From the NCBI GenBank assembly GCA_965223035.1, contig OZ244980.1, forward strand, positions 372,001-436,000: DNA of 64,000 bases, read 5' to 3'. Each line of letters begins with the position of its first letter. Position 1 is the first letter of the stretch. The translations under genes were made by a program, and so were the position numbers. Positions 46,610-54,769 of this stretch are shown here, in pieces. The notes beneath the pieces are model-generated. The model searched no databases. It saw only the letters and a list, made by a program, of their open reading frames with translations, and was not told the DNA's origin. The DNA comes from CAMDPA01 sp965223035 (GTDB lineage: Bacteria > Pseudomonadota > Alphaproteobacteria > Rhizobiales > Hyphomicrobiaceae).

Positions 46610-47311
46610 TTAACTGCGCGCGCGCTGTCCGAACATGATTTTCTGGGCTTGCTTGTCCGTGGCGAGGTCATAGCCTTCGCGCAGCTCCTTGCCCACCAGC
46701 ACCGCCTTGGCCACCGCCGGTCGCTCGCTGACACGCGTCAGCCACGCCTTGAGGTGCGGAAATTCATCGATATCTTGGCCCTGGTTCTCCCACAGGCGCG
46801 CCCATGGGAAGCACATCATATCTGCAATCGAGTAGCCGCCGGCGAGATAGTCGCGGTCGGCGAGCCGGACGTTCATGACGCCGTAGAGGCGATTGCACTC
46901 GTTGACATAGCGGTCGATCGCGTAAGCAATCTTTTCAGGCGCGTAGTTGCGGAAATGATGGCACTGTCCGGCCATCGGACCGAGCCCGCCCATCTGCCAC
47001 ATCAGCCATTGTTCCACCTCGACCCGAGAACGCTCGTCGGTCGGGTAGAATGCGCCGGTCTTCCGGCCGAGGTACTGAAGGATGGCGCCCGACTCGAAGA
47101 TCGAGATCGGCGCCCCGTCCGGTCCATCCGGGTCAATGATCGCCGGCATGCGATTGTTGGGGGCAATGGCCAGGAACGCGGGTTCGAACTGGTCGCCCTT
47201 GCCAATGTTGATCGGCTTGATCTCGTAGGGGAGCCGGCACTCCTCCAGCATGATCGTGACCTTAATTCCGTTGGGCGTCGGCCAATAGTAGAGTTCGATC
47301 GGCTTTGTCAT
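46610..47311 (-). CDS. Glutathione S-transferase family protein (YfcG/nu-like)
   Basis: A 233-residue GST from the ATG at 47311, which has GGAG 7 bases upstream; the frame is open to 47377. N-terminal features are YYWPTPNGIKVTIMLEE, NRMPAIIDPD and IFESGAILQYLGRKTG, and the C-terminal domain has YLAGGYSIADMMCFPWAR. TPNG in the active-site loop is characteristic of YfcG-type nu-class enzymes with glutathione-dependent disulfide reductase activity. It is clearly related to the GST at 23.1 kb. Confidence 0.9.
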   Translation of the reverse strand: MTKPIELYYWPTPNGIKVTIMLEECRLPYEIKPINIGKGDQFEPAFLAIAPNNRMPAIIDPDGPDGAPISIFESGAILQYLGRKTGAFYPTDERSRVEVEQWLMWQMGGLGPMAGQCHHFRNYAPEKIAYAIDRYVNECNRLYGVMNVRLADRDYLAGGYSIADMMCFPWARLWENQGQDIDEFPHLKAWLTRVSERPAVAKAVLVGKELREGYDLATDKQAQKIMFGQRARS

Positions 47312-47763
47312 TCCGCTTCTCCAGTTCGCAAATCTGAGCACGGCCTTACTGCGAGCATTTGTGGTCATCCGGGGCAAGTCTCAATTGGATCATTTCCGCC
47401 TTGGGCGGAGCAGCCAAGCCGGCTGAACGACCGGGCACATTGCTGACAGGTCTGATCGGCAGCATCCCCCCACTCGCTCGCCGTCAAGCTTAGCCGGCCG
47501 CGCCGAGCGGCGCAGCCGCGACCGCGATGTCGGTGCGCGCCGCCTCGCTTTATCGCCCAGGCATCGATCGTCGAACTCGCTGCGCGGCGCGACCCTTGGT
47601 TCGGAGCACGCGCAGGTCGGTCAACTACATTTGGTTGATGTCCACATGCTGCCGAGGCTGTGGGATCACGTGGCACGGCAGGATGAGATCGGATCTTGCG
47701 CTGGAGATCATTGCTTGCCAAGAGTCTGTCAGAGGCAACGTCATCGAAGGGAGGTGCACCGAG
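47312..47763. other. Divergent intergenic region, no gene seen
   Basis: About 450 bases between the GST gene and the cytochrome c gene. A long frame on the minus strand and another on the plus strand are Arg/Ser-rich without motifs. It should contain both promoters. Confidence 0.45.
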
Positions 47764-48099
47764 ATGCAAGGGCACAAACGCGCCGTTTATTGTGGTTGGA
47801 TCGCATCTATCGGCCTTGGATTGTCATGCGCGTTGATCAGTTCGCCGGCGCGGGCGGCGGGCGACGCAGCCAAGGGTGCGGTACTCGCCAAGGAGTGGTG
47901 CAATTCCTGCCACACAGTCGAGACAGCGGACCAAGCGCGCAAGTTTGATGCTGGACCGCAGTTCGCCGATTTGGCGACCAAGAGCGAAGCTTATCTCAAG
48001 GTTGCGATCGACAAACCGCACGACTTCATGCCCAAGTTCCCGAAACTTTCCAGCTCCGATAAGGCCGATCTGATCGCCTATATCCGCTCGGTTAAATGA
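47764..48099 (+). CDS. Small exported c-type cytochrome (class I)
   Basis: A 111-residue monoheme cytochrome. A signal peptide ends at ARAA (residue 32). The heme site is CNSCH (46-50) and the likely axial Met is in HDFMPKF (Met89), giving a mature domain of about 80 residues, normal for class I. GGGAGG lies 9 bases upstream of the ATG at 47764, while the frame extends upstream to 47527. It would carry electrons in the periplasm. The Mo-hydroxylase operon lies 1.2 kb downstream, but a functional link is only possible, not shown. Confidence 0.9.
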   Translation: MQGHKRAVYCGWIASIGLGLSCALISSPARAAGDAAKGAVLAKEWCNSCHTVETADQARKFDAGPQFADLATKSEAYLKVAIDKPHDFMPKFPKLSSSDKADLIAYIRSVK

Positions 48100-48123
48100 G
48101 CGGATAACGCGACGCGGGAGCTT

Positions 48124-48612
48124 TCAGAAGCATTTTTCGACTTCCACGAGCACCACCTGCGCAATTGCTGCGATGTCATCGGCGCGTGTGACGCAGGCCG
48201 CTGCAGCCGCAGGCGGATGCTCCGGCTGGCTCGCCAACCAACGGTCCAGCGGCCCTTCAGCTGGAGCGCAGGAACAGATCTTGAGCTGAGCCGCGGTGTC
48301 GCGTAGGCGCTCGCTTGCCGCTGCGATCGTAAGGGTGCACTGTTTGGTTGGGGCTTGTCCGGCTTCGCGTGCCAGCTCGCGTGCGTAAAACGCGCTCTCG
48401 CGAGCAAACGAACAATGACGGTCCGCCAGCGAGGCTCCGCCACCGATGAAAGGCATAAGCAGCGCGGCCGCTGCCAAGATGGGCCGCACCGGTCGGGTGG
48501 TGATCAAGCGGTGCGTAGCTCGCAGCTTGTTTGCGCTGCCGGGATGGCCCCGGTCAGTGACGCGGACCAAGCGATGGTCGTTTGCGCGCGGATGGGCGGG
48601 GGTCTTGGTCAT
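48124..48612 (-). CDS. Secreted cysteine-containing protein of unknown function
   Basis: The frame encodes 162 residues. A hydrophobic segment (PILAAAALLMPFIGGGASLA) about residues 43-62 would be a signal peptide if translation starts later than the annotated ATG, for example at a TTG near residue 36. The mature part has six spaced cysteines (DRHCSFARES, KQCTLTI, KICSCAP, AACVTR, EKCF), suggesting disulfides. It is convergent with the cytochrome c gene. No family was recognised. Confidence 0.5.
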   Translation of the reverse strand: MTKTPAHPRANDHRLVRVTDRGHPGSANKLRATHRLITTRPVRPILAAAALLMPFIGGGASLADRHCSFARESAFYARELAREAGQAPTKQCTLTIAAASERLRDTAAQLKICSCAPAEGPLDRWLASQPEHPPAAAAACVTRADDIAAIAQVVLVEVEKCF

Positions 48613-48695
48613 CGATGGGTTGGCTGCATAGGGTTGAGTTGCGGACGCGGAAGCGGGCGGACGTGCGGGACATTAAAACCAGATCGGGACCAACG

Positions 48696-48747
48696 CACCA
48701 GCTGCTGTCACCAGCTGCTGTCACTGGCTGCTGTCACCAGCTGCTGT
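48696..48747. repeat. Tandem repeat, 4 x 13 bp
   Basis: Four consecutive copies of CACCAGCTGCTGT, the third reading CACTGGCTGCTGT. Each unit contains the palindrome CAGCTG or a near version. No coding frame explains it. Confidence 0.85.
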
Positions 48748-48938
48748 CATGGGGCGAAACGGTGCGAAGGTTGCGCGACGGCGTTTTGAGATGGGACGGC
48801 TCAGCAACGACCGTACTTGCAGTGATGAGCGCCGCGCCGATAGCGACCGGTAGGGGCCCATGGCGCCCAAAGCCGATATTAGATATTACCAGTGGCCACC
48901 GGTCGCAAGCGACAGCGCCAACGCTGAAGTGATTCATC

Positions 48939-49074
48939 TGGAGCAACCTGGTTTTCATCGACAGTGGAACGATCCCGATGAAAAGCAGGTTGCACTCGAC
49001 ATTAAGGGCGATCATCATCGTGCCTTCGATGGGAACTGGCTTTGCGGTTCCCATCGAAGGCACGATGATGATCG
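48939..49074 (+). repeat. Two-hairpin repeat, diverged copy F
   Basis: A 136-bp relative of the repeat family in the GAGCAACC-first orientation, starting TGGAGCAACCTGG. The arm sequences differ from the other copies, but pairing is kept. 49009-49036 pairs perfectly with 49047-49074 (28 bp), and 48943-48960 pairs with GATGAAAAGCAGGTTGC with one mismatch. Unlike the other copies it is in a 5' intergenic region. Confidence 0.85.
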
Positions 49075-49295
49075 AGGTGACTTCAACTCTCTGCGAGCGG
49101 GTTCGGGCGCGTTGTTTTCCATTGACAAAGCCCTGACGATGATTCTGAACTACCGCTCATACAACCAAAGTTTGAGTTCGGACCAAGCGCGGCGTTTATA
49201 TGCGCATCTGCCGAGGCGTATGTGTCCGGACATCAGATCACGCTTGATTCCTGTCACCACTGGTCGTGACCAGTGACAGAAGGGGAGGTTATCGT

Positions 49296-50012
49296 ATGGA
49301 TGAACTCAAAACCCACAACATCGTCGACGACGACATTCAGCTGCCGCCGGATCCGGCGGAGGACTTCGACTGGAGCCCGGCGACGCCAGCGATCTCCGGA
49401 GGTGGCAAGGATGCGTCGGTTACCTCATACCGGAACGTGGGGACGAGCCGACGGGAGTTCCTGCGCGGCGTGGTCTGCGCCGGTGCTGCGGTGTCTTCGC
49501 TGCCGATGTTGGTCGGCGGGAGCCGCGAGGCGCGTGCGCGCGGCGTGGAACGGCTGGTCACGCTCAAGATCAATGGTCGCCAGCGGCGGGTTGACGTGGC
49601 GCCGAATGAGACGCTCGCCCATACCATTCGCTACAAGCTCGGCTTGACCGGCACCAAGATCGGCTGCAACCGCGCCGAATGTGGGGCCTGCACGGTGATG
49701 GCCGACGGCGTAACGATCTACTCGTGTTCGACCTTGACGCATCGCGTTCGGGGTCAGGAGATCACCACCGTCGAAGGCGTCGCCGCTGCGGATGGCACGC
49801 TGCATCCGGTGCAGCGAGCGTTCATCGAGGAACTGGGCCCGCAATGTGGATTTTGCACACCTGGCCAGGTGGTGGCCGCGGTCGCCCTGCTGTCTAAGAC
49901 TCCCAAACCAACCGTCGATCAAGCGCGCCGGGCGATGTCGGGCAATTTATGCCGCTGCGGGGCTTACGATCATTATTTGAAGGGCGTCATGCGCGCCTCG
50001 GGGAGGGCATGA
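49296..50012 (+). CDS. Twin-arginine [2Fe-2S] subunit of a xanthine-dehydrogenase-family enzyme
   Basis: A 238-residue iron-sulfur subunit. The plant-type cluster uses Cys124, 129, 132 and 144 (GCNRAECGACTV), and the second cluster Cys184, 187, 219 and 221 (QCGFCTPG, LCRCGAY). A twin-arginine signal SRREFLRG at 51-58 with a following hydrophobic stretch shows Tat export; the 50-residue acidic leader before it is unusually long. GGGGAGG 7 bases before the ATG at 49296 sets the start. It is the first gene of a six-gene operon and transfers electrons from the Mo site to FAD. Confidence 0.93.
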   Translation: MDELKTHNIVDDDIQLPPDPAEDFDWSPATPAISGGGKDASVTSYRNVGTSRREFLRGVVCAGAAVSSLPMLVGGSREARARGVERLVTLKINGRQRRVDVAPNETLAHTIRYKLGLTGTKIGCNRAECGACTVMADGVTIYSCSTLTHRVRGQEITTVEGVAAADGTLHPVQRAFIEELGPQCGFCTPGQVVAAVALLSKTPKPTVDQARRAMSGNLCRCGAYDHYLKGVMRASGRA

Positions 50013-50014
50013 TC

Positions 50015-52435
50015 ATGGCATATCGGATCATTGGTCAAAATCTCACGCCTCCGGACATTCATGCAAAAGTGACCGGGAAAGCCAAGTATGCTGAGGATTT
50101 CAGGGCGGACGGCATGGTCTTTATCAAGATTCTGCCGTCGCCGATGCCGCATGCGAAGGTGACGTCGATCGACGCACGCAAAGCGCTGAAGATGCCGGGA
50201 GTGGTCGGCATCCTGGAGCCGAGCGAGGTCAAGCAACCGAAAGATGCCGGACACGCCATTCTCACCGCTGAGCCGGTGTTCGTCGGTCAGCCGATCTTGG
50301 CGATTGCAGCCAACTCCGAGCAGGAGGCGGCCGACGCCATCGCGGCTGTTGATGTCGATCTGCAGCCGTTGCCGTTTTGCATGGATCCCTTGGACAGCCT
50401 GAAGCCGGGTGGGCCCGATGCGATCACAGGTGGCAACGTGGCCAACCGAAAGGGTGTGAAGTTCCAAACCGTCAAATGGACGGCAAAGGACTTCGCGCTG
50501 GCCGGCGATGACACGCTGCCGATGGGCAAGCCGGCGATCGAATGGAGCTTTGGCGACCTCGACAAGGGCTTCAAAGAGGCCAAGGTCGTGGTCGAGGAAT
50601 CCTTCGTCAGCAGCGCGATGGCGCACCATGCGATGGAACCGCGCTCCGCAGCCGCCTATTGGGAGAACGGGAAGTGCCACGTGTGGGGGTCGACGCAATC
50701 CTCCTCGTTCGCCGTCCCCAGCCTGGCCCGCTATATCGGCATCAAGCCCAGCGACGTCGTGCTGGTGTCGGAATATTGCGGCGGCGGCTTCGGCGGCAAA
50801 GGCTATTCCTACCCGCTGATGGCGTTGCCGGCGTTGATGTCGAAGAAGCTCGGTGGCCGGCCGGTGATGATGCGGGTCAGCCGGGCGGAAGAGTTTTATA
50901 ACGGCTCGGCGCGCGCCGGTTTCCAAGGCTGGGTCAAGGTCGGCTTCAAGGCCGATGGCAAGATCTCGGCAATCGACGCCTACATCGTCCAAGACAACGG
51001 ACCGACCACCGGTTTCTGGGATTTCCAGAATTTCGGGGACGCGTCGTCGATCGTGTTCCAGCCGGAAAGCATGCGCTATCGCGGCATTCCGGTATTGACC
51101 AACACGCCGCCCAAGGGTCCGCAGCGCGGACCGGGAGAGAACCAGACCGCCAATATCCTCGAGCCGATCGTCGATAAGGCGGCGCGGCTGCTTGGGATGG
51201 ATCGGTTAGCGGTCCGTTTGGCCAATGTGCCCGGCGGCGGCGGTAAAGGCGCCAAGATCGGCGGCAAGCAGTTGCCGGTGACCAGCGCCTACTTGAAGGA
51301 GGCGCTCGAGCAGGGCGCGAAGTTGTTCAAGTACGAAGAGCGCGTCAAGCAGTCCGGCAAGCAGGTGGGCAATAAGGTGCGCGCGATCGGCATCGGACAA
51401 GCCTACCACTCGGCCGGTGCCGCCGGCTTCGACGGTTTGTGCCGCATCACGCCCGACGGCAAGCTGCACATCCATACCGGCGTCGGCAATCTGGGTACCT
51501 ACTCCTACGAATCCACATCGCGCGTCGCGGCCGAGGTGCTTGGTTACGACTGGAACAACTGCGTCATCGAGCGCGGCGGCACGATCAAAAACATGCCTTG
51601 GAACTTGGGTCAGTTCGGCTCCAATACGACGTTCACGATGACGCGCACGAACTACGCGGCGGCGATGGACGCGAAGGCAAAGCTGCTGGAGATCGCCGCG
51701 CAGAGTCTCGGTGGCGCGGCAGACGACTATGACCTCAAAGATGAGCGCGTCATCAACAAATCCGACGCGAGCAAGTCCATCTCGTTTGCCGATGCGGCCA
51801 AGAAGGCGATCGAGCTGGGCGGCAAATTCGACGGTCACGAGGTCGATGACAAACTCAATCCGATGACCAAGGCCTCTGCCAAGGCCGTGGCTGGTAGCGG
51901 GCTGGTCGGTGTTGCCAAGGACAAACTTCCGAAAAAGGGCGTGGTTCCGGGCCTGGCCGCGGCGTTCATCGAGATCGAGCTTGATACGGAAACCGGGCAA
52001 GTCACGATTCTTGACTATCTCGGCATTCCGGACGTCGGCACCGTGCTTCACCCGCAGGGGCTCGATGCGCAGGTGCGCGGCGGTGCGGTGATGGGCTTTG
52101 GCTTGGCCGCGACCGAGCGCTACATCTACGATCCCGCCTATGGGCGGCCCAACGCGCGTGGTCTTTACCAAGCCAAACCGCCGAGCTACCTCGACGTGCC
52201 GGCGGAACTCGGCTCAGCGGCGGTCACCGGCGCCATCGATCCACAGAACCCGGTGGGCGCGAAGGGGGTCGGTGAACCGATCCAGGGCGCCGCCTCGTCG
52301 GCTTATTTGAGCGCGGTGTCAGAGGCGCTCGGTGGGCACTTGTTCAACCGAGTTCCCGTCGTTGCCGATCAAATCATCAACCTCTTGGCGAAGCGGCCGC
52401 AGGCGCATAAGCCGCTGCAGGTCAATTGCCAGTAA
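50015..52435 (+). CDS. Molybdopterin-binding large subunit of a xanthine-dehydrogenase-family enzyme
   Basis: An 806-residue Mo-hydroxylase subunit. Domain one opens GKAKYAEDF, and the Mo-cofactor region has CGGGFGGKGY and RGPGENQ. The catalytic Glu is in GAKGVGEPIQGAASS, equivalent to the Glu of aldehyde oxidoreductases. A GGGAGGG at 50001-50007 favours the ATG at 50015 over the one at 50009. There is no signal peptide of its own, so it would be co-exported with the Tat subunit. Substrate class (aldehyde, N-heterocycle or aromatic CoA) is not decidable by eye. Confidence 0.93.
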   Translation: MAYRIIGQNLTPPDIHAKVTGKAKYAEDFRADGMVFIKILPSPMPHAKVTSIDARKALKMPGVVGILEPSEVKQPKDAGHAILTAEPVFVGQPILAIAANSEQEAADAIAAVDVDLQPLPFCMDPLDSLKPGGPDAITGGNVANRKGVKFQTVKWTAKDFALAGDDTLPMGKPAIEWSFGDLDKGFKEAKVVVEESFVSSAMAHHAMEPRSAAAYWENGKCHVWGSTQSSSFAVPSLARYIGIKPSDVVLVSEYCGGGFGGKGYSYPLMALPALMSKKLGGRPVMMRVSRAEEFYNGSARAGFQGWVKVGFKADGKISAIDAYIVQDNGPTTGFWDFQNFGDASSIVFQPESMRYRGIPVLTNTPPKGPQRGPGENQTANILEPIVDKAARLLGMDRLAVRLANVPGGGGKGAKIGGKQLPVTSAYLKEALEQGAKLFKYEERVKQSGKQVGNKVRAIGIGQAYHSAGAAGFDGLCRITPDGKLHIHTGVGNLGTYSYESTSRVAAEVLGYDWNNCVIERGGTIKNMPWNLGQFGSNTTFTMTRTNYAAAMDAKAKLLEIAAQSLGGAADDYDLKDERVINKSDASKSISFADAAKKAIELGGKFDGHEVDDKLNPMTKASAKAVAGSGLVGVAKDKLPKKGVVPGLAAAFIEIELDTETGQVTILDYLGIPDVGTVLHPQGLDAQVRGGAVMGFGLAATERYIYDPAYGRPNARGLYQAKPPSYLDVPAELGSAAVTGAIDPQNPVGAKGVGEPIQGAASSAYLSAVSEALGGHLFNRVPVVADQIINLLAKRPQAHKPLQVNCQ

Positions 52436-52453
52436 TCGCGGCGGAGACAGACA

Positions 52454-53443
52454 ATGACCGACATGATGCATTCATTCGAACTGTTTCAGCCCGCGACGCT
52501 CGCTGAGGCCAACAGCCTGCTGAAGCAGCACGGCAAGCAAGCCTGGATCTTGGCTGGTGGCAAAGACAGCCTCGATTGGTTCAAGGATCGTCACAAGCAG
52601 CCCAAGGCGGTGATCGATATCTCGGGGCTCAAGGAGCTGCGGGGGATCGCCGACAAGGGAAGCTATGTTTCGATCGGCGCCATGACGACGTTGACGGAAC
52701 TTGAGGAGAACGATCTTATCAAGACCAACTTCCCGGTGTTGACCCAAGCGGCAGGACGGGTGGCCAGTCCTCAAATCCGCAACGTTGGAACGCTGGGCGG
52801 AAACGTCTCTCAAGACACGCGGTGTAGCTATTATCGCGACGGTTTCCCCTGTTATCGGGCGAGCGGCAATACCTGCTACGCCAACACGCCCACGGCCATG
52901 AACCGCGAGCATACGCTGTTTGAGGCCAGCCGTTGCGTGGCGGTGACCCCATCGGACACGGCGCCGGCATTGGTCGCGCTGGAGGCCGAAATGGTGATTG
53001 AGCGCGACGGCAAAGAACGGGTGGTGGCCGCCGAGCAGTTCTTCGTCGGCCCCGCGATCGACATCCTGCGGATGACGGTGCTGCAAGATGGTGATGTCCT
53101 AACGGAGATCCGATTGCCCAAGAAATGGGCCGGCTCGAAACAGTATTTTGAGAAGGTCGCGGACCGTCAGACCTGGGACTTCGCTTTGGTCAATGTGGCC
53201 ATGGTGGCGCAAGTTGACGGCGGTAAGGTGAAAGACGTCAGGATGGCGTGCGGCGGTGTGCAATGTACCCCGCGACGCCTCAAGAATGTCGAGGACCTGG
53301 TCAAGGGCGAGGCACCCGGCGAGCAACTGGAGACGCTGGTCGGCCGGGTTGCGGCACAAGGCGCCAAGCCGCTCAATTATAATGCTTTTAAAATTACGCT
53401 GATGGAAAGTTTGGCGAAGCGGGCGGTTCGGTCGTTGGCCTGA
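52454..53443 (+). CDS. FAD-binding subunit with four extra cysteines
   Basis: A 329-residue FAD subunit of the CO-dehydrogenase M/xanthine-dehydrogenase group. The FAD sites WILAGGKDSL and ASPQIRNVGTLGGNV are visible, with the CODH C-terminal domain after about residue 215. Cys124, 133, 141 and 161 lie right after the second FAD motif, the place where 4-hydroxybenzoyl-CoA reductase beta subunits hold an additional [4Fe-4S] cluster. The stop codon overlaps the start of the next small gene (TGATG). Confidence 0.9.
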   Translation: MTDMMHSFELFQPATLAEANSLLKQHGKQAWILAGGKDSLDWFKDRHKQPKAVIDISGLKELRGIADKGSYVSIGAMTTLTELEENDLIKTNFPVLTQAAGRVASPQIRNVGTLGGNVSQDTRCSYYRDGFPCYRASGNTCYANTPTAMNREHTLFEASRCVAVTPSDTAPALVALEAEMVIERDGKERVVAAEQFFVGPAIDILRMTVLQDGDVLTEIRLPKKWAGSKQYFEKVADRQTWDFALVNVAMVAQVDGGKVKDVRMACGGVQCTPRRLKNVEDLVKGEAPGEQLETLVGRVAAQGAKPLNYNAFKITLMESLAKRAVRSLA

Positions 53444-53622
53444 TGCCGTGGGACCTCGAACTGTTACGTGTCTCCAAGAACGTTTGGGGGCAAAAGATGC
53501 TGATCGGCGTGTCATGGGACCTGCTTTGGGTTCCCGTGGCCGCCGCGGCGGTTGTTATTGTGGCCCATCAGATCGTCAGGATCGCCAAAACAAGGCGGGT
53601 CGGCGCTGCGCAGGACAAATAA
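53443..53622 (+). CDS. 59-residue single-helix membrane protein in Mo-hydroxylase operon
   Basis: A 59-codon gene starting MPWDLELLRVSKNVWGQKML, whose ATG overlaps the stop of the FAD subunit gene, followed 6 bases later by the cytochrome b gene. It has one hydrophobic helix (LLWVPVAAAAVVIVAHQIV) and a basic C-terminus (RIAKTRRVGAAQDK), which predicts an N-out, C-in orientation. Tight coupling on both sides argues that it is real. It may anchor the exported enzyme to the cytochrome. No family recognised. Confidence 0.75.
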   Translation: MPWDLELLRVSKNVWGQKMLIGVSWDLLWVPVAAAAVVIVAHQIVRIAKTRRVGAAQDK

Positions 53623-53628
53623 CACCAC

Positions 53629-54249
53629 ATGACTGATCATGCTCGGTCATCGTCGCGCACGGTGCGCCACGCCGCCCCGGACCGTCTGTTTCATTGGGTC
53701 ATGGCCATCTCGGTCATCGTGTTGGGGGTGACGGCTTTTTTCCCTATCCTCGGGGTGCGGTTTGATTGGGTTCCCGTCCACTGGATCAGCGGCGTCGTTT
53801 TGACCGCTGCAGTGTTGTTTCATCTGTTGAGGGTGTTGGTCGTCCAGGGCTTGTCGGAGATGATGCCGGCGCGGTCCGACGTCACGATGTTGCAGCGCGA
53901 GGTGTTGTTTCAGCGAGTCCCGGATTTGGCGTCCGGGAAATACGATATCTTCCAGAAGGCCTTTCACTGGGCGGTTGCGGTCGTGATTTTGCTGCTGGTC
54001 GCCAGCGGATTGGTGATGTTGGCGAAAATCGACACGCCGCTGTGGGCACGCGATCCCTCGATTTTGTCAGATTGGAATTGGGGGATCGTCTACGTCATTC
54101 ATGGGGCGTCCTCTCTGGTGCTGTTGTTTTTGTTCATCCTCCACATCTACTTCTCACTATTGCCAGATCATCGCGACCTGTTGTGGTCGATGGTTTCGGG
54201 CACCGGACCAGATAGGGCCCACAGACCACAGACTGACGGTGAGACATGA
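53629..54249 (+). CDS. Di-heme b-type cytochrome (FdnI/HyaC-like)
   Basis: A 206-residue membrane protein with four helices. Candidate heme ligands are the histidines in RLFHWVMAIS, PVHWISG, VLFHLLRVL, KAFHWAVAV and FILHIYF, the pattern of formate-dehydrogenase gamma and hydrogenase cytochrome b subunits. It would accept electrons from the exported Mo enzyme and reduce quinone. The stop overlaps the next start (ATGA). Confidence 0.88.
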   Translation: MTDHARSSSRTVRHAAPDRLFHWVMAISVIVLGVTAFFPILGVRFDWVPVHWISGVVLTAAVLFHLLRVLVVQGLSEMMPARSDVTMLQREVLFQRVPDLASGKYDIFQKAFHWAVAVVILLLVASGLVMLAKIDTPLWARDPSILSDWNWGIVYVIHGASSLVLLFLFILHIYFSLLPDHRDLLWSMVSGTGPDRAHRPQTDGET

Positions 54250-54638
54250 GTGACGCGACATCGATCCGCGAGCATCTCGATACGATCGAGGAAGCCTACG
54301 AGTTCATGCTCGCCTACGCCGCACAAGGGCGCGCCGAGGAGGGAGCAGGGCCGGACGGCGCCCACATTCGTACGTTTGTCGAGAATTTTGTCGCGGCGGC
54401 GGAGGCGATGGCGCCCGAGGTGCTGGCGGTGATGGAACGCGATGGCGCGACGGGTGCGGCTCTGCGCGACAGTTTTCGCACCGATAGCGAAACGGTCGTC
54501 GCCCTCTTGAAGGTGCTGCTGGCGCGCAGCAACATGTCCTCGGACATGATCGACAACACCAACGGCATGATTGTCATGCGATCGTATCTGACCACCTTAT
54601 TTTTCATCGATAAGGTGGTGATCGCGCCGGATGGCTAG
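54246..54638 (+). CDS. Unknown 130-residue protein ending the Mo-hydroxylase operon
   Basis: An acidic, mostly helical soluble protein (DTIEEAYEFMLAYAAQG, FVENFVAAAEAMAPEVLAVM, ETVVALLKVLLARSNMSSDMIDN). Its start overlaps the cytochrome b stop by 4 bases, so it belongs to the operon. No family was recognised; a dedicated chaperone or maturation factor is one guess. The TAG stop codon is the first three bases of repeat copy E, so the original C-terminus may have been altered. Confidence 0.82.
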   Translation: MSDATSIREHLDTIEEAYEFMLAYAAQGRAEEGAGPDGAHIRTFVENFVAAAEAMAPEVLAVMERDGATGAALRDSFRTDSETVVALLKVLLARSNMSSDMIDNTNGMIVMRSYLTTLFFIDKVVIAPDG

Positions 54639-54769
54639 AGCAACCTGCCTTTAATCGGAATCGGAACGATCCCGATTAAAGGCAGGTTGCTCACCACTTT
54701 AAGAGCGATCATCTTTGCGCCTTAAATCGGAACCGACTTTGCGGTTCCGATTTAAGGCGCGATGATCTA
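54636..54769 (+). repeat. Two-hairpin TA-bounded repeat, copy E (short form)
   Basis: A 134-bp copy. Hairpin 1 has 21-bp perfect arms at 54638-54658 and 54672-54692. Hairpin 2 pairs 54717-54735 with 54742-54760 (19 bp), then after a 3-base bulge 54707-54713 with 54761-54767. It starts with the TAG stop of the 130-residue gene and lies between convergent genes. The rest of 54639-54976 shows no gene. Confidence 0.95.

Larger units (their letters stand above)
48613..49295. other. Upstream region of the Mo-hydroxylase operon with repeats
   Basis: About 680 bases without a supported gene. It holds a 4 x 13-bp tandem repeat (48696-48747) and repeat copy F (48939-49074). A TTGACA at 49122-49127 could be a -35 element for the downstream operon, but no good -10 follows at the right distance. 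Confidence 0.5.
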
